The notes under the pieces: model-generated
What the model was told of the DNA's origin: nothing
The model's input: the letters and a program-made list of their open reading frames with translations, nothing else
Database searches by the model: none
Translations under genes and position numbers: made by a program
Shown here: piece after piece, positions 1 through 8,190 of the stretch
Layout of the letters: each line of letters starts with the position of its first letter
Position numbering within the stretch: the first letter of the stretch is position 1
From: Kineosporia babensis
GTDB taxonomy: Bacteria; Actinomycetota; Actinomycetes; Actinomycetales; Kineosporiaceae
Length of the DNA stretch: 64,000 bases
Direction: 5' to 3'
Assembly (NCBI RefSeq): GCF_021129305.1
Contig: NZ_JAJOMB010000007.1
Span: forward strand, 310,001-374,000

Positions 1-2
1 AC

Positions 3-248
3 ATGCAGCAATTTCTGGTCAGAGGTGGGTCCGACCTCGGCGCTGCGGTCGCCGAATCGCGCCTCATCCGTGGCCTGACCCAAGAACAGCTCTCCGAAGA
101 GACCGGCATCGAGCGCACCTACCTCGCTCGGCTCGAGGCCGGAGCCTCAGTGCAACTCCTGGATCGGGCCCTGTTCCTGCTGCGAAGGCTTGGCGCCGAG
201 GTGACGGTGACACTGCCAGAAGAACCGGCACCGACGACCAAGGCCTGA
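3..248 (+). CDS. Orphan HipB-like XRE-family regulator
   Basis: An 81-residue protein that is almost entirely one Cro/C1-type helix-turn-helix. The segment around residues 12-60 (LTQEQLSEETGIERTYLARL) has the spacing and hydrophobic pattern of the XRE family. The short strand-forming tail (AEVTVTLP) is like that of HipB antitoxins. It resembles the HipB encoded at 3098-3334, but no HipA follows it. What follows is 230 bases without an ORF I can support and then an unknown gene cluster. The ATG is only two bases into the window, so a longer protein starting further left cannot be excluded. Likely role: DNA-binding autoregulator or an orphaned antitoxin. Confidence 0.7.
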   Translation: MQQFLVRGGSDLGAAVAESRLIRGLTQEQLSEETGIERTYLARLEAGASVQLLDRALFLLRRLGAEVTVTLPEEPAPTTKA

Positions 249-478
249 GCCTGGCGATAGATCGCCCGCACGGAACCGGGACGAGCCAGTCGGTGCGAGC
301 TGGTCGTCAGCCCGGAAACGCCCGACTGTCCATGGAACCGACACCGCACCCCAATCGTCATTTTGCCAATTGGGGTGCCCATTGACCGTATCTTCATGCA
401 GGTGCGCCAGCTTCGCTCCGGTTCTCCTACCGTCTCCGCGTCTCACCAATACTGGGCTGCCTCGCTCCGGACCTGGGT

Positions 479-1234
479 ATGAGGCCTCGGGGACGTCGAG
501 AGCGCCACGGTCCTGCCGAACTCGAGAAGTTCATCGACAGGGCGCTCACCCAGAGCCGACACGATGCCCCGTTTGTCCACGCGGTGCTCGACCGTCTCGG
601 TCAAGGGCAGCGCCACCCGCGGACGAGTGGCTCGGGTCGCGCACTCGCCTCGCCTTCCCTGCCCAGCCCGGGGGTCGTCCCCAGTTCAGAACTCGCCACA
701 GGCGTGCGGCCGTCGGTGGTCTTCGCAGCGGCAGCCGCGGTGGTCCACCAGCGGAACCGCGCCGTTGCACACTACGTCGCCGACGAGCAGAGTGCGCCGC
801 ATCTGACGGGTGAACAAGATCCACTCATTACCCGGAAACTGTTACGGCGCATCGTTGGCCTGGGCCCCTCGTCCTCCATCGAACTCGATGCCCCGCTCGT
901 GCAGCGAACGACCGCCACCGCGTTCGCGCTGGCGGTGGACCTCCGGTTCGGGACGCATGCGACACACGATCAGGTACAGCGGTTCGTCACCCAGATTCGG
1001 GGGCCTCGCGTGGCGCCGGAAGCGCTCAATCCGGTTCTGGCCGAGCAGGTTCTGGAAGCGATGTACCGGGAGCACAGCCTGCTGGGCAGCACCTCTCCTA
1101 CCGAGGTGCTCAGTGCCCAGAACCTGATGACGTACGCGCTCGTCCACGAGACCAACCTCTTCGGTGGGCTTCCGGAACAGTTCGTCCGGGAGGCGGCGGA
1201 GCTAATCGGCAACCATGGGACGAGGGCGGGGTGA
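479..1234 (+). CDS. Unknown protein, paralogous to C-terminal half of the next gene
   Basis: A 251-residue soluble protein of a family I do not recognise. From about residue 112 on it aligns with the C-terminal half of the product of 1231-2106. Both contain PE(A/S)LNPVLAE, preceded by a helical block (FALAVDLRF against FLLAVERRF) and followed by a similar block ending in an acidic helix. The first 90 residues are Arg/Pro/Ser-rich and have no counterpart in the neighbour, so the true start may lie downstream of the ATG at 479. The stop overlaps the GTG of the next gene (GTGA), which indicates translational coupling. The two to three hundred bases upstream show no clear promoter. Confidence 0.6.
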   Translation: MRPRGRRERHGPAELEKFIDRALTQSRHDAPFVHAVLDRLGQGQRHPRTSGSGRALASPSLPSPGVVPSSELATGVRPSVVFAAAAAVVHQRNRAVAHYVADEQSAPHLTGEQDPLITRKLLRRIVGLGPSSSIELDAPLVQRTTATAFALAVDLRFGTHATHDQVQRFVTQIRGPRVAPEALNPVLAEQVLEAMYREHSLLGSTSPTEVLSAQNLMTYALVHETNLFGGLPEQFVREAAELIGNHGTRAG

Positions 1235-2106
1235 CCGCCCGCTCTCCCGAGCCGTCTCTACTCAAGCTGGTTCTGGGATTTCTTCCCATCGAACAGGAAT
1301 CGGCCGAGGCCGCCTTCGGAACAACGGACGAGAACCAGACGTACGTTGTGGCCGCGTCGCTGGGAGCCTTCACCGCTGCGGTCCTTTCCCTGTTGGAACG
1401 GCTGGATGCGGCCGAACGTGAGCAGTTCTGCCACCGGCTCGCGGCCCGGTCCGCCGGCGACGTCCAGCCCTGGATGGTTGAGGCTGCGCTGCGCGGAACG
1501 CAGGGCGATGCCGATGCCGTCGTCGGTGCCGATTCCACGGTGATGAGCGCGATCCACATGCACGGGCTCTACCTGATCAGGGACGAGTACCTGAGCGCCA
1601 CCGAGAGCCGCAAGCTGCAGGCGTCCGCGCTTGTTCACGCCCTGGAGTACCGACGCCGATGGGACGGTCCGCTTCCGAGCGACCTCAGCCAGCAGTTCAG
1701 AGATCTCGTCCGTGCGATGGTGAGCGGGCAGAACTTTGAGAAGGTGCGGGTCTCCGAGATCGGTTCCTTCACCTTTCACCGTCTCGCCTATTGCGCCTTT
1801 CTTCTTGCTGTCGAGCGACGATTCAGCGAGACAGCGAGCGTCGAGGAGGTACGAGAGTTCGTGGTCCGCGCGCGGACCCGGTGGATTCGGCCCGAATCCC
1901 TCAACCCGGTCCTGGCCGAATGGTCCCTGCTGGACGCCATCGTTGAGAACGGATCAGTGGACGATCTCTCGTTGGACGAGACCCTCCGAGTCCAGATCGT
2001 CCTCACCCGCGCCCTGATCAGCGACCTCGACCTGACCGGCGAGGCACTGGACGACTTCGTGGCCGAGGTGGTCGAGCAGTTCGATCAGGTGGACGATGAA
2101 TCCTGA
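1231..2106 (+). CDS. Unknown two-module protein, parent of both flanking paralogues
   Basis: A 291-residue, mostly helical, acidic soluble protein. Its N-terminal module (residues about 45-140, with WMVEAALRGTQ and HGLYLIRDEYL) matches the product of 2096-2599. Its C-terminal module (residues about 150-285, with RPESLNPVLAEW) matches the product of 479-1234. The three genes therefore look like one two-module family broken into half-copies around a full copy. The GTG start at 1231 overlaps the previous stop by four bases, and the last 11 bases overlap the next gene, so all three are probably made from one transcript. No signal peptide, membrane segment or enzymatic motif is visible. Confidence 0.65.
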   Translation: MTARSPEPSLLKLVLGFLPIEQESAEAAFGTTDENQTYVVAASLGAFTAAVLSLLERLDAAEREQFCHRLAARSAGDVQPWMVEAALRGTQGDADAVVGADSTVMSAIHMHGLYLIRDEYLSATESRKLQASALVHALEYRRRWDGPLPSDLSQQFRDLVRAMVSGQNFEKVRVSEIGSFTFHRLAYCAFLLAVERRFSETASVEEVREFVVRARTRWIRPESLNPVLAEWSLLDAIVENGSVDDLSLDETLRVQIVLTRALISDLDLTGEALDDFVAEVVEQFDQVDDES

Positions 2107-2599
2107 GGTGAAGGGTTTTGCCTTGATGCACACCGACTTTGCCCGCGTGGTACCGCTCCTCCTGCCGGTGGACGAAGCATTCGAGCCCTTGATCGAGGAA
2201 CTTCCAGAGGATGATCTGATCACCGCGATGGTGGCCGCCTTCAGTTCGGCCGCACGCCATCAGCAACCCCGATGGGACCAGGCCGCCCGCATGGCTTTCT
2301 GCCGGAAACTTCTGGAACGGTGCGAGTCCGACGCCAAACTCTGGATGGTCGAAGCTTCTCTGCGGGCAGCCGAGACCGACGCCGCCGACTTCGTCATCGG
2401 CATTCCCGGCGACGTTCTCGGCGAGATCCAGATCGCCGGCCTCTGGCTCCTGACCCACGAGCATCTGACCCGGCCAGAATGCGAGGCGCTGCGTGAAGGA
2501 GCGATCGATCAGGCCCGCGTGCTGGCTCCGGAGATCAGGCGCGGCCGGAGCGAGAAAGCGGCTCAGGACGCCGGCACCCGAAGCATCAACCCGACGTAA
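2096..2599 (+). CDS. Unknown protein, paralogous to N-terminal half of the previous gene
   Basis: A 167-residue protein that aligns over residues about 40-150 with the first half of the product of 1231-2106. Shared blocks are LWMVEASLRAAETDA against QPWMVEAALRGTQGDA and AGLWLLTHEHLT against HGLYLIRDEYLS. The ATG lies inside the end of the preceding gene, so translation is coupled. Its 3' end overlaps by 14 bases the 3' end of the convergent gene at 2586-2903. The function is unknown; the conserved Trp-Met-Val-Glu segment suggests a common protein-interaction surface rather than an enzyme. Confidence 0.65.
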   Translation: MNPEVKGFALMHTDFARVVPLLLPVDEAFEPLIEELPEDDLITAMVAAFSSAARHQQPRWDQAARMAFCRKLLERCESDAKLWMVEASLRAAETDAADFVIGIPGDVLGEIQIAGLWLLTHEHLTRPECEALREGAIDQARVLAPEIRRGRSEKAAQDAGTRSINPT

Positions 2600-2903
2600 C
2601 GCCGCTCTCGGGCGTGCCAAGACCAGCGAACCAGATGGTCAGGGCCCTGGCGATGGCGTCTGGGTCGTCTTGCGTAGTGATCTCGTGGAGTCCGACGCCA
2701 GGATCTGAGCGCTCAACCTGGTACTTGCTTCCCTTGAGCAGCGTGACACTGGCGTGCCAGTCAGCGCCGTCGGTCGGGACGATCTTGACGAAGGTGTTCC
2801 GGCGCGACTCCAGGTCCTCCAGAAGCATGAAGAGACCGTCTTCCGACGGGTCTTCCATCTCGTCGCCGTTCTCGGTCCGGGCCAAGTAGTAGTCCGCAGC
2901 CAT
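2586..2903 (-). CDS. Small acidic hypothetical protein
   Basis: A 105-residue acidic protein with alternating strand-like segments (NTFVKIVPTDG, WHASVTLLKG, YQVERSD) and a helical end (AIARALTIWFAGLG). Small alpha/beta proteins of this kind occur in actinobacteria and resemble toxin-immunity proteins in size, charge and layout. I cannot name the family, so immunity is only a guess. No toxin gene is adjacent. It stands alone on the minus strand, convergent with the three-gene cluster and divergent from hipBA. Confidence 0.55.
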   Translation of the reverse strand: MAADYYLARTENGDEMEDPSEDGLFMLLEDLESRRNTFVKIVPTDGADWHASVTLLKGSKYQVERSDPGVGLHEITTQDDPDAIARALTIWFAGLGTPESGVTSG

Positions 2904-3013
2904 GGCGTCACCCTCTCACGAGCCCTGGACGACGGGCGCTGAGTCTCCGGCTCTCAACGGAGCATCTGCGCCGCACCCAGACGGTGCCGCGCATCCCGCT
3001 TGGCCGAGGCCCC

Positions 3014-3084
3014 GCGTATCAATATCTGCACATACCGTTGGTGTATCATTATTGATGCACGGACGGTGTGATCGAATATTGACA
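3014..3084. promoter_or_regulatory. Putative HipB operator sites upstream of hipBA
   Basis: An AT-rich stretch just before hipB contains three related sites: ATCAATATCTGCAC (from 3018), GTGTATCATTATTGATGCAC (3041-3060) and ATCGAATATTGACAC (from 3071). The middle one is a near-perfect inverted repeat of GTGTATCA around TTAT. HipB-type antitoxins repress their own operon by binding such repeated palindromes, so this is the likely autoregulatory region. The assignment is inferred from position and symmetry. Confidence 0.5.
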
Positions 3085-3097
3085 CGGAGGTTCAGCG

Positions 3098-3334
3098 ATG
3101 CCCCAGAAGAGCGATGCACCATGGGCACGTATCGGCGGTCCGGGCGATCTGGGTACTTTCCTCCGCGAAATACGGCTGCAGGCTGACCTCACCCAGGAAG
3201 ACCTGGCCGAGAGCATCGGAGCGGATCGCCGGTTCGTCCATCAGGTCGAGACAGGCCAGAGCCCGCTGTACACCATGCGTCTCTTCGCCCTCCTGCGTGA
3301 GCTCGGAGTCGAACTGCAGGTCCACGTCCGATGA
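3098..3334 (+). CDS. hipB: HipB-type antitoxin, XRE family
   Basis: A 78-residue helix-turn-helix protein (LTQEDLAESIGADRRFVHQV at about residues 31-50) ending in the short strand LGVELQVHVR typical of HipB. It should bind and neutralise the HipA kinase encoded next and repress the operon through the AT-rich repeats just upstream. Its stop overlaps the hipA ATG (ATGA), the usual arrangement for this toxin-antitoxin pair. It resembles the orphan regulator at the left end of the window, so one may be a duplicate of the other. Confidence 0.8.
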   Translation: MPQKSDAPWARIGGPGDLGTFLREIRLQADLTQEDLAESIGADRRFVHQVETGQSPLYTMRLFALLRELGVELQVHVR

Positions 3335-4677
3335 CCGACCTCGACGCCTGGCTGTATGGCACGCGCGTCGCGGTCATCCGCCGCACCAAGGCCGGGCGAC
3401 TCAGCCTTCAGTACACCGAAGACGCCCATCGCCGATGGGGCCTGGGTGCGCGAATGATCTCTGTACAACTGCCTCTGCTCACGAACAGTCCTCCTTCCGT
3501 CGTCATCGAGGCCTGGCTACGTGGTCTTCTACCCGAAGGGCGAGCCCGCGCCCGCCTGGCCGAACGCGCCTGTGTGGACCCGAACGATGTCCTCGGATTC
3601 CTCGCCCGCTACGGTCGCGACACCGCCGGGGCCCTCGTCCTGGTTCCGGAAGGAGACGACCCCGGACAGCCCGATCGCCCCCTGCACGACCTGTCCGAGC
3701 AAGAGATCGCCGACCAGCTCGCCTTGGCGGACATGAACGGAGCGGCCGATCAGGCCAGCTCGCTCGCGGGCCTTGAGACCAAGATCGTTCTCACCCGCAC
3801 CGCCACGGGCTGGTCCATGCCCACCCCGAAGGCTCCGTCCACCCACATCGTCAAGCTCTCACGCCCCGAGGGCAGCCGAACCATGGACCTCATAGACACC
3901 GAGGCCGCGGCCCTCGAGCTCGCTTGCCGCGCCGGGATCAGCAACGTGCAGGCCCACCTGCAGACCTTCGCCGGCAAGCGGGCCATCGTCGTCACCCGGT
4001 ACGACCGCGTTGCCGACCTCGAGACCGCGACGGTCCAGCGTCTGCACCAAGAAGACGCGGCTCAGATGCTGGGCCTCAACACCGACGACCCGCTGCGCAA
4101 ATTCCAGTACGGAGGAGCACTCCCCTCCTTGGCCGCCATCGCGACCAAGCTCTCGGACATCGGCGTCGCTCTCGATCCGCTGCTGGCTCTGACCACACTC
4201 AATCTGGCCATCGGAAACGTCGACGCCCACGCCAAGAACATCTCCGTGCTGCACGGTCCAGAGGGCCGTCACCAGCTGGCCCCTGCCTATGACATCGCCA
4301 TGCACCTGCATCAGAACACCGGTGAGCACCGGTTCGCGATGGACGTGGCCGGTGAGCGCGACATGAACATCCTCGGCGCAGCGCACCTGATCGAAGAGGC
4401 GCTCAGTTGGCGGATCTCCCGTCGGCGGGCGGTCAGCATCGTCCGTGACACGCTAGAACGGCTGGAGGCCGCATCCAGCGCCATCGACCGCGATCGGCAT
4501 CCGGGCGTAGGCGAAGCCGCCTGGGCAATCGTCGATTCGAAAATTGCCAGACTGAATGACGAGCTCCATAAGTCTTTTGCACCACCAGTCGCCAAGTCAC
4601 GAGCAAAGGCGAGGGCCCCACAGGCGCGGATGCCGAAGGGCCACCCGTCCGGCGGCCGGTTCTCCGGGGAGCTCTGA
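3331..4677 (+). CDS. hipA: HipA-type serine/threonine kinase toxin
   Basis: A 448-residue protein of normal HipA length. In E. coli, HipA phosphorylates glutamyl-tRNA synthetase, which blocks charging and induces dormancy. Family motifs seen: an N-terminal beta domain (DAWLYGTRVAVIRRT), the RYDR block near residue 220, HQEDAAQMLG, the catalytic loop GNVDAHAKN (Asp298 and Lys/Asn following) and the metal-binding LAPAYD (Asp321). All expected kinase residues are present, so the toxin appears active. The C-terminal 60 residues are basic and Pro-rich, ending PKGHPSGGRFSGEL. It is coupled to hipB by a four-base overlap. Confidence 0.88.
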   Translation: MTDLDAWLYGTRVAVIRRTKAGRLSLQYTEDAHRRWGLGARMISVQLPLLTNSPPSVVIEAWLRGLLPEGRARARLAERACVDPNDVLGFLARYGRDTAGALVLVPEGDDPGQPDRPLHDLSEQEIADQLALADMNGAADQASSLAGLETKIVLTRTATGWSMPTPKAPSTHIVKLSRPEGSRTMDLIDTEAAALELACRAGISNVQAHLQTFAGKRAIVVTRYDRVADLETATVQRLHQEDAAQMLGLNTDDPLRKFQYGGALPSLAAIATKLSDIGVALDPLLALTTLNLAIGNVDAHAKNISVLHGPEGRHQLAPAYDIAMHLHQNTGEHRFAMDVAGERDMNILGAAHLIEEALSWRISRRRAVSIVRDTLERLEAASSAIDRDRHPGVGEAAWAIVDSKIARLNDELHKSFAPPVAKSRAKARAPQARMPKGHPSGGRFSGEL

Positions 4678-4764
4678 AGCGAACGCCCCGCGAGGATGGT
4701 TGAACGATGCGATGGCGCGGGAACAGACCCGAAAGTCCGGTTCATTTTCCTACGCTGATTACTG

Positions 4765-4785
4765 CATACAGGGTATGTTTGCCGC
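4765..4785 (+). promoter_or_regulatory. Leaderless promoter with inverted repeat before the Wadjet operon
   Basis: CATAC (4765-4769) and GTATG (4773-4777) form a perfect inverted repeat around AGG. TATGTT at 4774-4779 fits a -10 box and would place transcription start on or next to the ATG at 4786. No ribosome-binding site precedes that ATG. A repressor bound to the repeat would cover the promoter; the HTH-ImmA/IrrE protein of the same operon is the obvious candidate. I see no good -35 box. Confidence 0.4.
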
Positions 4786-5571
4786 ATGCTGGGGGAAAAT
4801 GAGGTCGTCGGTACGCTGCGCAGGGCGGGCCTGCTGAAGGCCGTGCAGTGGGCCTTCGACTCGGCGGTGCGCCGGTCGCTCGACGACTACGTGCCCAGGG
4901 CCGGGTACGACGAGCAGTGGCTCGGCCAGACGCGCTATGTGCTCCTCCGCGACCGCCTAGACCGGGTCTTCGGCTGCGAGCACTACGACGTCGGCCCGGG
5001 AGAGGAACATCTCGGCGAGGACGAGCTCTTCGCTGAACTGTCGCCCCTTGACCGCACGAGCATGCCTCGGTTACCGGCGGGCACGGTTCGCCGCGACAAT
5101 CTGAACAGCAGCCCCGGCTGGACGTTCGCGACCTGGCGGCTGCTGTTGACGTCGGGTGAGCTCGGCCAGTTGGAGCGCATCCCCTGGTCGCAGAAGAGCC
5201 CGACCAAACAGGCGGTGGCCCGGCAGTCGGGCCGGGTCGACCCTCGCCAGGGCGCGCTGTTCGACGCGGAAGCGCTCATGCGCCGACCTGATTCCGAGGT
5301 CGAGCTCGACAAGCACACGTTCGTGATCGCCCATGCCTTGGACGCGGTGGCTTCTGCGTCAGAGCTCGCCGTCGGCCTGCCTCGGCAAGGGTTCAGGGGC
5401 GAGAAAGCCTGGCACTGGCTTCATTTTCTTCCCACCGGCTTGGACGGGAACGGTGTGGGAGATACCGTCCTCGATCCAGCGGGTCCGGCTGCCCCAACCG
5501 GCGATCCGCTCGTCAAGAGGCGGCCCCAAATCGGCGAGGACGATGCTCGTCGTGCTAGTGATGACCGGTGA
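4786..5571 (+). CDS. Unknown 261-aa protein, first gene of the Wadjet operon
   Basis: A soluble, tryptophan-containing protein of no family I recognise. The first 60 residues are helical (LLKAVQWAFDSAVRRSLDDYV). The middle is rich in Arg/Leu and holds RYVLLRDRLDRVFGC and WTFATWRLLLTSGEL. Residues 195-230 hold FVIAHALDAVASASELAVGLP. Its stop shares bases with the GTG of the HTH-ImmA/IrrE gene, and that gene sits 13 bases before jetA, so this protein is probably co-expressed with the whole defence system. It could be the cleavage target or partner of the metalloprotease, but nothing in the sequence proves that. Codon use is like its neighbours. Confidence 0.7.
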   Translation: MLGENEVVGTLRRAGLLKAVQWAFDSAVRRSLDDYVPRAGYDEQWLGQTRYVLLRDRLDRVFGCEHYDVGPGEEHLGEDELFAELSPLDRTSMPRLPAGTVRRDNLNSSPGWTFATWRLLLTSGELGQLERIPWSQKSPTKQAVARQSGRVDPRQGALFDAEALMRRPDSEVELDKHTFVIAHALDAVASASELAVGLPRQGFRGEKAWHWLHFLPTGLDGNGVGDTVLDPAGPAAPTGDPLVKRRPQIGEDDARRASDDR

Positions 5572-6719
5572 ACTCACGCAAGTCTCCCCCAGATCGTGCT
5601 GCAGACGTCGCCCCTCGCTTCGACGGAGCGCGGCTGACCCTGGCCCGGCAGCTGGCGGGTCTGCGCAAGAGCGACCTGGCCGAGGTTCTGGCCAAGACAC
5701 CGACCGCGGTAGCCGGCTGGGAGTCCGGCGCGAAACGGCCTGCCGCGGCAACAGTGGCCCAGCTGGCGCTGCGGCTTTCGGTCGATCCGGGGTTCTTCGC
5801 TGTCCGGGGCGACGACATCGCAGCGCTCAGCAGCACCCCGCACTTCCGCTCGTTGCGTTCCACCCCCCAGCTCGCCCGGGACCAGGCGTTCGCCTACGGG
5901 CAGTTGGCGGTCGAGATCACCAGCAGCCTGGAGCGGCACGTCGTGTTCCCGGACCCTGATGTTCCCTGTTTCCCGGTGAGTGGCACCGAAGGCGAGGGAC
6001 CCGAACGAGCCGCGCAACTCGTCCGTAAGCAGTGGGGGCTCGGTGGCGATCCCGTCGGCCATCTCGTTCGCTTGCTGGAGGTTCACGGAATTCTGGTGGT
6101 TTTCAGTCCTGAGCAGGCGGCCTCGGTCGATGCCTACTCGTTCTCCAGCGCGTTACGGCCGATCGTGGTGCTCAACCCGATCAAGCGTGACTACTACCGG
6201 CAGCGCTTCGACGTCGCTCACGAGCTCGGCCATCTGGTCATGCACAACGATGCCGAGCCCGGCGGCCGGATCGTCGAGGAGCAGGCCAACCGTTTCGCCG
6301 AAGAGCTGCTCATGCCGGCCCGGACGATCCGGGAGGCCCTCCCGTCCAGGACGGGCGCTCAGGCCTGGGCAGACCTGGCGCGGCTGAAGGAACACTGGGG
6401 TGTGAGCATCCAGGCTCTGCTGTACCGGGCCCGGCGGCTGGGACGGCTCAGCGATGTGTCGTACCGCAACGCCATGAACACCGTCACGAACCGGGGCTGG
6501 CGTCGCAAGGAGCCCGGTCTGCTCAGCATCGTCGAGCAGCCCTCGCTGCTGTCCAGGGCCATCGCCATGCTGGCGGCCGAGGGCATCCAGGAAGAACAAC
6601 TGATCGGGCAGTGCCGGGTTCCCCAAGGGCTGTTTCGGGTGGTGACCTCACCGACGCCGTTCGTCATGACCCCGGTATCCGAAACGACCCCGCAGCACGG
6701 CGTCGTCTCGCTGCTGTGA
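5568..6719 (+). CDS. HTH - ImmA/IrrE metalloprotease regulator
   Basis: A 383-residue fusion. Residues about 20-75 are an XRE helix-turn-helix (LRKSDLAEVLAKTPTAVAGW). Residues about 150-290 are the ImmA/IrrE (COG2856) peptidase domain, with the zinc motif HELGH at 218-222 and the downstream EEQANRFAEELLMP that supplies the third ligand. Such proteins cleave or relieve repressors in response to DNA damage or foreign DNA (ImmA of ICEBs1, IrrE/PprI of Deinococcus). It lies between an unknown gene and jetA, coupled to the former and 13 bases from the latter, so it probably controls the Wadjet genes. The C-terminal 90 residues have no assigned role. Confidence 0.85.
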   Translation: MNSRKSPPDRAADVAPRFDGARLTLARQLAGLRKSDLAEVLAKTPTAVAGWESGAKRPAAATVAQLALRLSVDPGFFAVRGDDIAALSSTPHFRSLRSTPQLARDQAFAYGQLAVEITSSLERHVVFPDPDVPCFPVSGTEGEGPERAAQLVRKQWGLGGDPVGHLVRLLEVHGILVVFSPEQAASVDAYSFSSALRPIVVLNPIKRDYYRQRFDVAHELGHLVMHNDAEPGGRIVEEQANRFAEELLMPARTIREALPSRTGAQAWADLARLKEHWGVSIQALLYRARRLGRLSDVSYRNAMNTVTNRGWRRKEPGLLSIVEQPSLLSRAIAMLAAEGIQEEQLIGQCRVPQGLFRVVTSPTPFVMTPVSETTPQHGVVSLL

Positions 6720-6732
6720 ACCGGGAGGGCGA

Positions 6733-8190
6733 ATGGACTACGACCAGATCGAGCAGCTACGCACCCATCACCCGGCCTGGCGGCTGCTGAAAGCTGACAA
6801 CGCCGCGCTGATCCTGGCTTTTCTCGGGCAGGTGTTCGTCCAGGAGAACGTCCGATCGATCGAGCGCAGCGCGCTGGAGGCCCGGCTCGACGATCTGCTC
6901 TTCGCCCTGCGTGAGCAGCTCGGCGACAACGCCTTCCCGAAGAGCTCGCGAGCCTATCTCGACGACTGGGCCGCGCCCGGTAACGCGTGGCTGCGCAAGT
7001 ACTACCCGGCCGGGTCGGAGTCGGTGCACTTCGACGCCAGCGCCGACCTGGAGAAGGCCGTGGCCTGGGTTCACAACCTGCCGGCCCGCAGCTTCGTGGG
7101 CACCGAGTCCAGGCTGAACACGGTGTTCGAGTTGCTGCGGCAGATGGTTCACGGTGCCGAGACCGATCCGCAGACCCGCTTGGCTGAACTGAAGGCCCGG
7201 CGCGCGGAGATCGATGTGGAGATCGCCCAGGTCGAGGCCGGTGACCTGCCCATGATGGAGCCGGCCGGCCTGCGCGATCGCTACCAGCAGCTGTCCACCA
7301 CCGCCCGGGAGCTGCTGTCGGACTTCCGGCAGGTCGAGACGAACTTCCGCCAGCTCGACCGGCAACTGCGCGAACAGATCGCCACCTGGTCGGGCACCAA
7401 GGCCGGTCTGCTGGACGAGGTGCTCGGCAGCCGCACCAGTATCACCGAATCCGACCAGGGGCGTAGCTTTCACGCCTTCTACGACTTCCTGCTCTCCCCC
7501 GCCCGCCAGGAACAGTTCGTGCAGATGCTGGCCCGGGTGCAGGAGATGGCCGAGATCGGTGAGCACGACCCCCGCCTACGGCACATCCACCACGACTGGC
7601 TGGCCGCCGGTGAGCGGACTCAGTCGACGGTGCGGCAGCTGTCGGAGCAGTTGCGGCGGTTTCTGGACGATCGGGTCTGGTTGGAGAACCGGCGGGTGGT
7701 CGATCTGCTGCACGGCATCGAGTCCGTCGCCCTGCAGTTGCGCGAGCACGCACCGATCACCTTCGAGAGCGAGATCGACGGCAGCGCGCCTCAGATCGCG
7801 CTGCCGATGGAGCGTCCGCTGTACAAGCCGGCCGCGCGGTCGGCCATCGTCAGCGATCAGGTACATGAGGCCGACGACGAGGTGGACGCCTCGGTGCTCT
7901 ACGACCAGGTCAGGGTGGACACGCAGGAGCTGGCCTCGGGGGTGCGGCAGATGATGCAGGGCCGTGAGCGGGTGCCGTTGAACGAGGTTCTGCTGGCCCG
8001 GCCGCTCGAGCAGGGGCTGGCTGAGCTGGTCGGATATCTTTCGCTGAACGATCCGGGCTTCGACGTGCGCTTCGACGAGACCCGCAAGGAACACGTCCGG
8101 TGGGAGGACGACGGGGTGACCAGACAAGCGACTCTTCCCTCGGTCACCTACGTGCGGGCCGTCGGCGAATCGAGCGAGGAGGAAAAGTGA
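6733..8190 (+). CDS. jetA: Wadjet JetA, MukF/MksF-like kleisin (DUF3375)
   Basis: A 485-residue, highly helical protein beginning HHPAWRLLKADNAALILAFL, the characteristic start of DUF3375. JetA is the kleisin that bridges the JetC heads and holds JetB. A long coiled region spans residues about 150-225 (ELKARRAEIDVEIAQVEAG and on), and the C-terminal winged-helix region holds VPLNEVLLARPLEQGLAELVGYL. A good ribosome-binding site (GGGAGGG) precedes the ATG. Its stop overlaps the jetB GTG by four bases. Length and order match complete Wadjet loci and the mycobacterial MksBEFG/Ept cluster. Confidence 0.9.
   Translation: MDYDQIEQLRTHHPAWRLLKADNAALILAFLGQVFVQENVRSIERSALEARLDDLLFALREQLGDNAFPKSSRAYLDDWAAPGNAWLRKYYPAGSESVHFDASADLEKAVAWVHNLPARSFVGTESRLNTVFELLRQMVHGAETDPQTRLAELKARRAEIDVEIAQVEAGDLPMMEPAGLRDRYQQLSTTARELLSDFRQVETNFRQLDRQLREQIATWSGTKAGLLDEVLGSRTSITESDQGRSFHAFYDFLLSPARQEQFVQMLARVQEMAEIGEHDPRLRHIHHDWLAAGERTQSTVRQLSEQLRRFLDDRVWLENRRVVDLLHGIESVALQLREHAPITFESEIDGSAPQIALPMERPLYKPAARSAIVSDQVHEADDEVDASVLYDQVRVDTQELASGVRQMMQGRERVPLNEVLLARPLEQGLAELVGYLSLNDPGFDVRFDETRKEHVRWEDDGVTRQATLPSVTYVRAVGESSEEEK

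Noticed and set aside
8100-8186. Longer N-terminus for JetB
   Set aside because: Lies wholly inside jetA; the GTG at 8187 makes the usual four-base overlap and the normal length.
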